Source: CAYSCX01 sp964429575
GTDB taxonomy: Bacteria; Desulfobacterota; Binatia; Binatales; Binataceae
Length of the DNA: 64,000 nt
Direction: 5' to 3'
NCBI GenBank assembly: GCA_964429575.1
Contig: CAYSCX010000005.1
Location: forward strand, 1-64,000
Below, in pieces: positions 62,654-64,000 of this stretch (position 1 is the stretch's first letter; the number at the start of each line of letters is the position of its first letter). The notes below the pieces were generated by a model that searched no databases, had not been told where the DNA came from, and worked only from the letters and a program-made list of their open reading frames with translations. Made by a program: the position numbers and the translations under genes.

Positions 62654-62801
62654 GCGCCCCGACTATGCCATCGCGCGACCGGTCTTACGAGCAGGCGCTA
62701 CGCTCGGGATAACTTGTGGAGATGATGCGCCGCTGGCTTTGCGCGCCTTATCAGCACCCACATAGACTCAACAATCGAGCGAGCGGGAGAATCGGTTCGA
62801 G

Positions 62802-63518
62802 GTGGTGAGGCGGGGCACGCTGAACATAGCCCATCGCGGGGCGAGCGGAACTTTCCCCGAGAACACTTTGTCGGCATTTCGCGCCGCCATCGCGGCTGGC
62901 GCGGATATGTGCGAACTCGATGCGCAACGCACGCGCGACGGCGCAATCGTCGTGATTCACGACGACACGGTGAACCGCACTACCGGCGGCCGGGGACGCG
63001 TCGCCGACATGACGCTTGATGAGCTTCGGCGCCTCGACGCTGCCGCGAAGTTCAAAGGCGCCATTGGCGGCGAGCGGATTCCGGTGCTCGACGAAGTTTT
63101 TGAGACCGCACGCGGCAAGATGGGCATCAACGTGGAACTCAAGGCCGTCGGCATCGAGCACGACGTATCACACATCATGCGGGCTCACGACGCGCTTGGC
63201 GGCTCGATGGTCTCGAGCTTTGATTGGAACTCACTGCGCCGCATGCGCGAGATCGATCCGGAGGTCCGCGTCGGAGTTCTCGCCGAACGCGGCGCAACTA
63301 AAATGATCGATGCGGCCGTCGCGATGGGCGCATTCGCGGTCAACCCGCGCCACGACCTGGTTGGCGCGGAGCTTTGTCGTACCGCGCATGCCCACGGACT
63401 CCAGGTTCTCGCTTGGACCGTCGACGATCCCGATTTGATGCGCAAACTCATCGCCGGCGGCGTTGACGGCATCATGACCAACTATCCCGATCGATTGCGC
63501 GAGGTGCTCGGCCGCTGA
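62802..63518 (+). CDS. Glycerophosphodiester phosphodiesterase
   Basis: This enzyme hydrolyses glycerophosphodiesters to glycerol-3-phosphate and an alcohol. The 238-residue TIM barrel has the catalytic AHRGASGTFPENTLSAF, CELDAQRTRDG and VIHDDTVNRTT motifs of the family, then EVFETARGKMGINVELK. There is no signal peptide, so it is cytoplasmic like UgpQ. The start is GTG. The stop overlaps the dnaG ATG (TGATG), so they are coupled. Confidence 0.93.
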   Translation: MVRRGTLNIAHRGASGTFPENTLSAFRAAIAAGADMCELDAQRTRDGAIVVIHDDTVNRTTGGRGRVADMTLDELRRLDAAAKFKGAIGGERIPVLDEVFETARGKMGINVELKAVGIEHDVSHIMRAHDALGGSMVSSFDWNSLRRMREIDPEVRVGVLAERGATKMIDAAVAMGAFAVNPRHDLVGAELCRTAHAHGLQVLAWTVDDPDLMRKLIAGGVDGIMTNYPDRLREVLGR

Positions 63519-64000
63519 TGGCACGCATTGGCGACGACAAGCTCGACGACCTTCGCGCGCGCGCGGACATCGTCGAGGTCATCGGCGCGCAGGTCCGATT
63601 GCGCAAGGCCGGCCGCAATTACGTCGGGCTCTGCCCGTTCCACCAGGAAAAGACGCCGTCGTTTTCTGTGAACCGCGAGCGCGGCTTTTTTCATTGTTTT
63701 GGCTGCGGCGTCGGCGGCACGGTGTTCGACTTCGTGATGCGCGTCGAAGCACTGACATTTCCCGAGGCGGTTCGCTCGCTCGCGCGCCGCTACGGTGTGG
63801 AAATTCCCGAGCGCGGCGAACCCGGAATGCCAAGCAGCGAGCGCGAGGCGCTCATCACGGCAAACCAGGTCGCCGCCGAATTCTACGCTCACGTTTTGTG
63901 GAACACGCCCGACGGCAGCATCGCGCGTGAGTACCTGAAATCGCGCGCAATCACCGTCGAGACGGCGAAGACCTTCATGCTGGGATATGCACCCGCGCGG
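63518..64000 (+). CDS. dnaG: DNA primase DnaG, N-terminal part (runs off window)
   Basis: DnaG makes RNA primers for replication. The 161 codons in the window hold the CHC2 zinc-binding domain with CPFHQEKTPSF and FHCFGCGVGG and the start of the linker to the TOPRIM domain. ATG 63518 shares its A with the upstream TGA. The remainder, including TOPRIM and the DnaB-binding domain, lies beyond the edge. Confidence 0.96.
   Translation, partial: MARIGDDKLDDLRARADIVEVIGAQVRLRKAGRNYVGLCPFHQEKTPSFSVNRERGFFHCFGCGVGGTVFDFVMRVEALTFPEAVRSLARRYGVEIPERGEPGMPSSEREALITANQVAAEFYAHVLWNTPDGSIAREYLKSRAITVETAKTFMLGYAPAR

Overview
This window looks like a chromosome piece from a high-GC, diderm, uncultivated bacterium related to the former Deltaproteobacteria. 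The gene order tilS-ftsH-cdaA-ybbR-glmM-pdxJ-nnrD-tsaE-lysC-cimA is familiar from Desulfobacterota/Geobacter-type genomes. lpxA implies an LPS outer membrane, and a System I (Ccm) cytochrome c maturation operon implies respiration. CaiB/BaiF CoA-transferases, luciferase-like (LLM/F420-type) oxidoreductases, a VOC dioxygenase-like protein and an amidohydrolase-2 protein suggest turnover of diverse organic compounds. This mix resembles Candidatus Binatota, but that placement is inference; no rRNA gene is present.

Layout. 1-2.1 kb: catabolic genes (an LLM tail, a VOC protein and a CaiB-type CoA-transferase). 2.2-4.5 kb: a divergent PRPP synthase and a repeat-rich spacer. 4.5-8.2 kb: a REC-PAS protein, a metallo-beta-lactamase-fold hydrolase, a lipoprotein, yacG and lpxA. 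8.3-14.2 kb: the ccm operon E-F-H-(zinc ribbon)-A-B-C-D, with a CxxxY-type CcmE. 14.2-15.7 kb: a CbpA/CbpM co-chaperone pair. 15.7-30.8 kb: a long housekeeping run ending in lysC, cimA and cysE, interrupted between tsaE and lysC by a rearranged segment carrying a DUF2834 gene, a methyltransferase gene and misplaced lysC and tsaE fragments. 30.8-32.1 kb: an orphan protein with an RNxxQH motif and a fossil oxidoreductase. 32.2-43.1 kb: cysteine desulfurase, mnmA, mtaB, rnc, era, der, guaA, gltX, clpP and msrB (tRNA modification, ribosome assembly, GMP synthesis, protein quality control). 43.1-46.6 kb: an LLM oxidoreductase, a MetE-like protein and a Tat-exported aldo/keto reductase. 46.8-57.8 kb: a giant Kelch/Ig-like secreted protein, an acyltransferase, a ferritin-like protein, a second CoA-transferase, an amidohydrolase and a MAPEG protein. 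57.8-59.8 kb: an accessory patch with a higB remnant, higA, a small secreted protein and a second RNxxQH-motif protein. 59.9-64 kb: tRNA-Phe, the prmA-rsmE-gshB operon, a glycerophosphodiesterase and the start of dnaG.

The most unusual signals are not single genes. (1) A dispersed element about 124-161 bp long is built from hairpins, is bounded by CTAG-like tetranucleotides, and sits exactly between a stop codon and the next start. Stem changes between copies are compensatory. (2) A 99-bp inverted-repeat element is inserted in such a CTAG and is flanked by a CTAG duplication. In three cases the CTAG supplies the TAG stop codon of the upstream gene, which suggests stop-codon-associated insertion. 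(3) The tsaE-lysC interval carries a lysC-5'/tsaE-3' junction like that left by a tandem duplication or additive recombination of two alleles. Other points of interest are two orphan proteins with HEPN-like Rx4H motifs, a toxin fossil beside an intact HigA, and fresh internal duplications in the giant surface protein.
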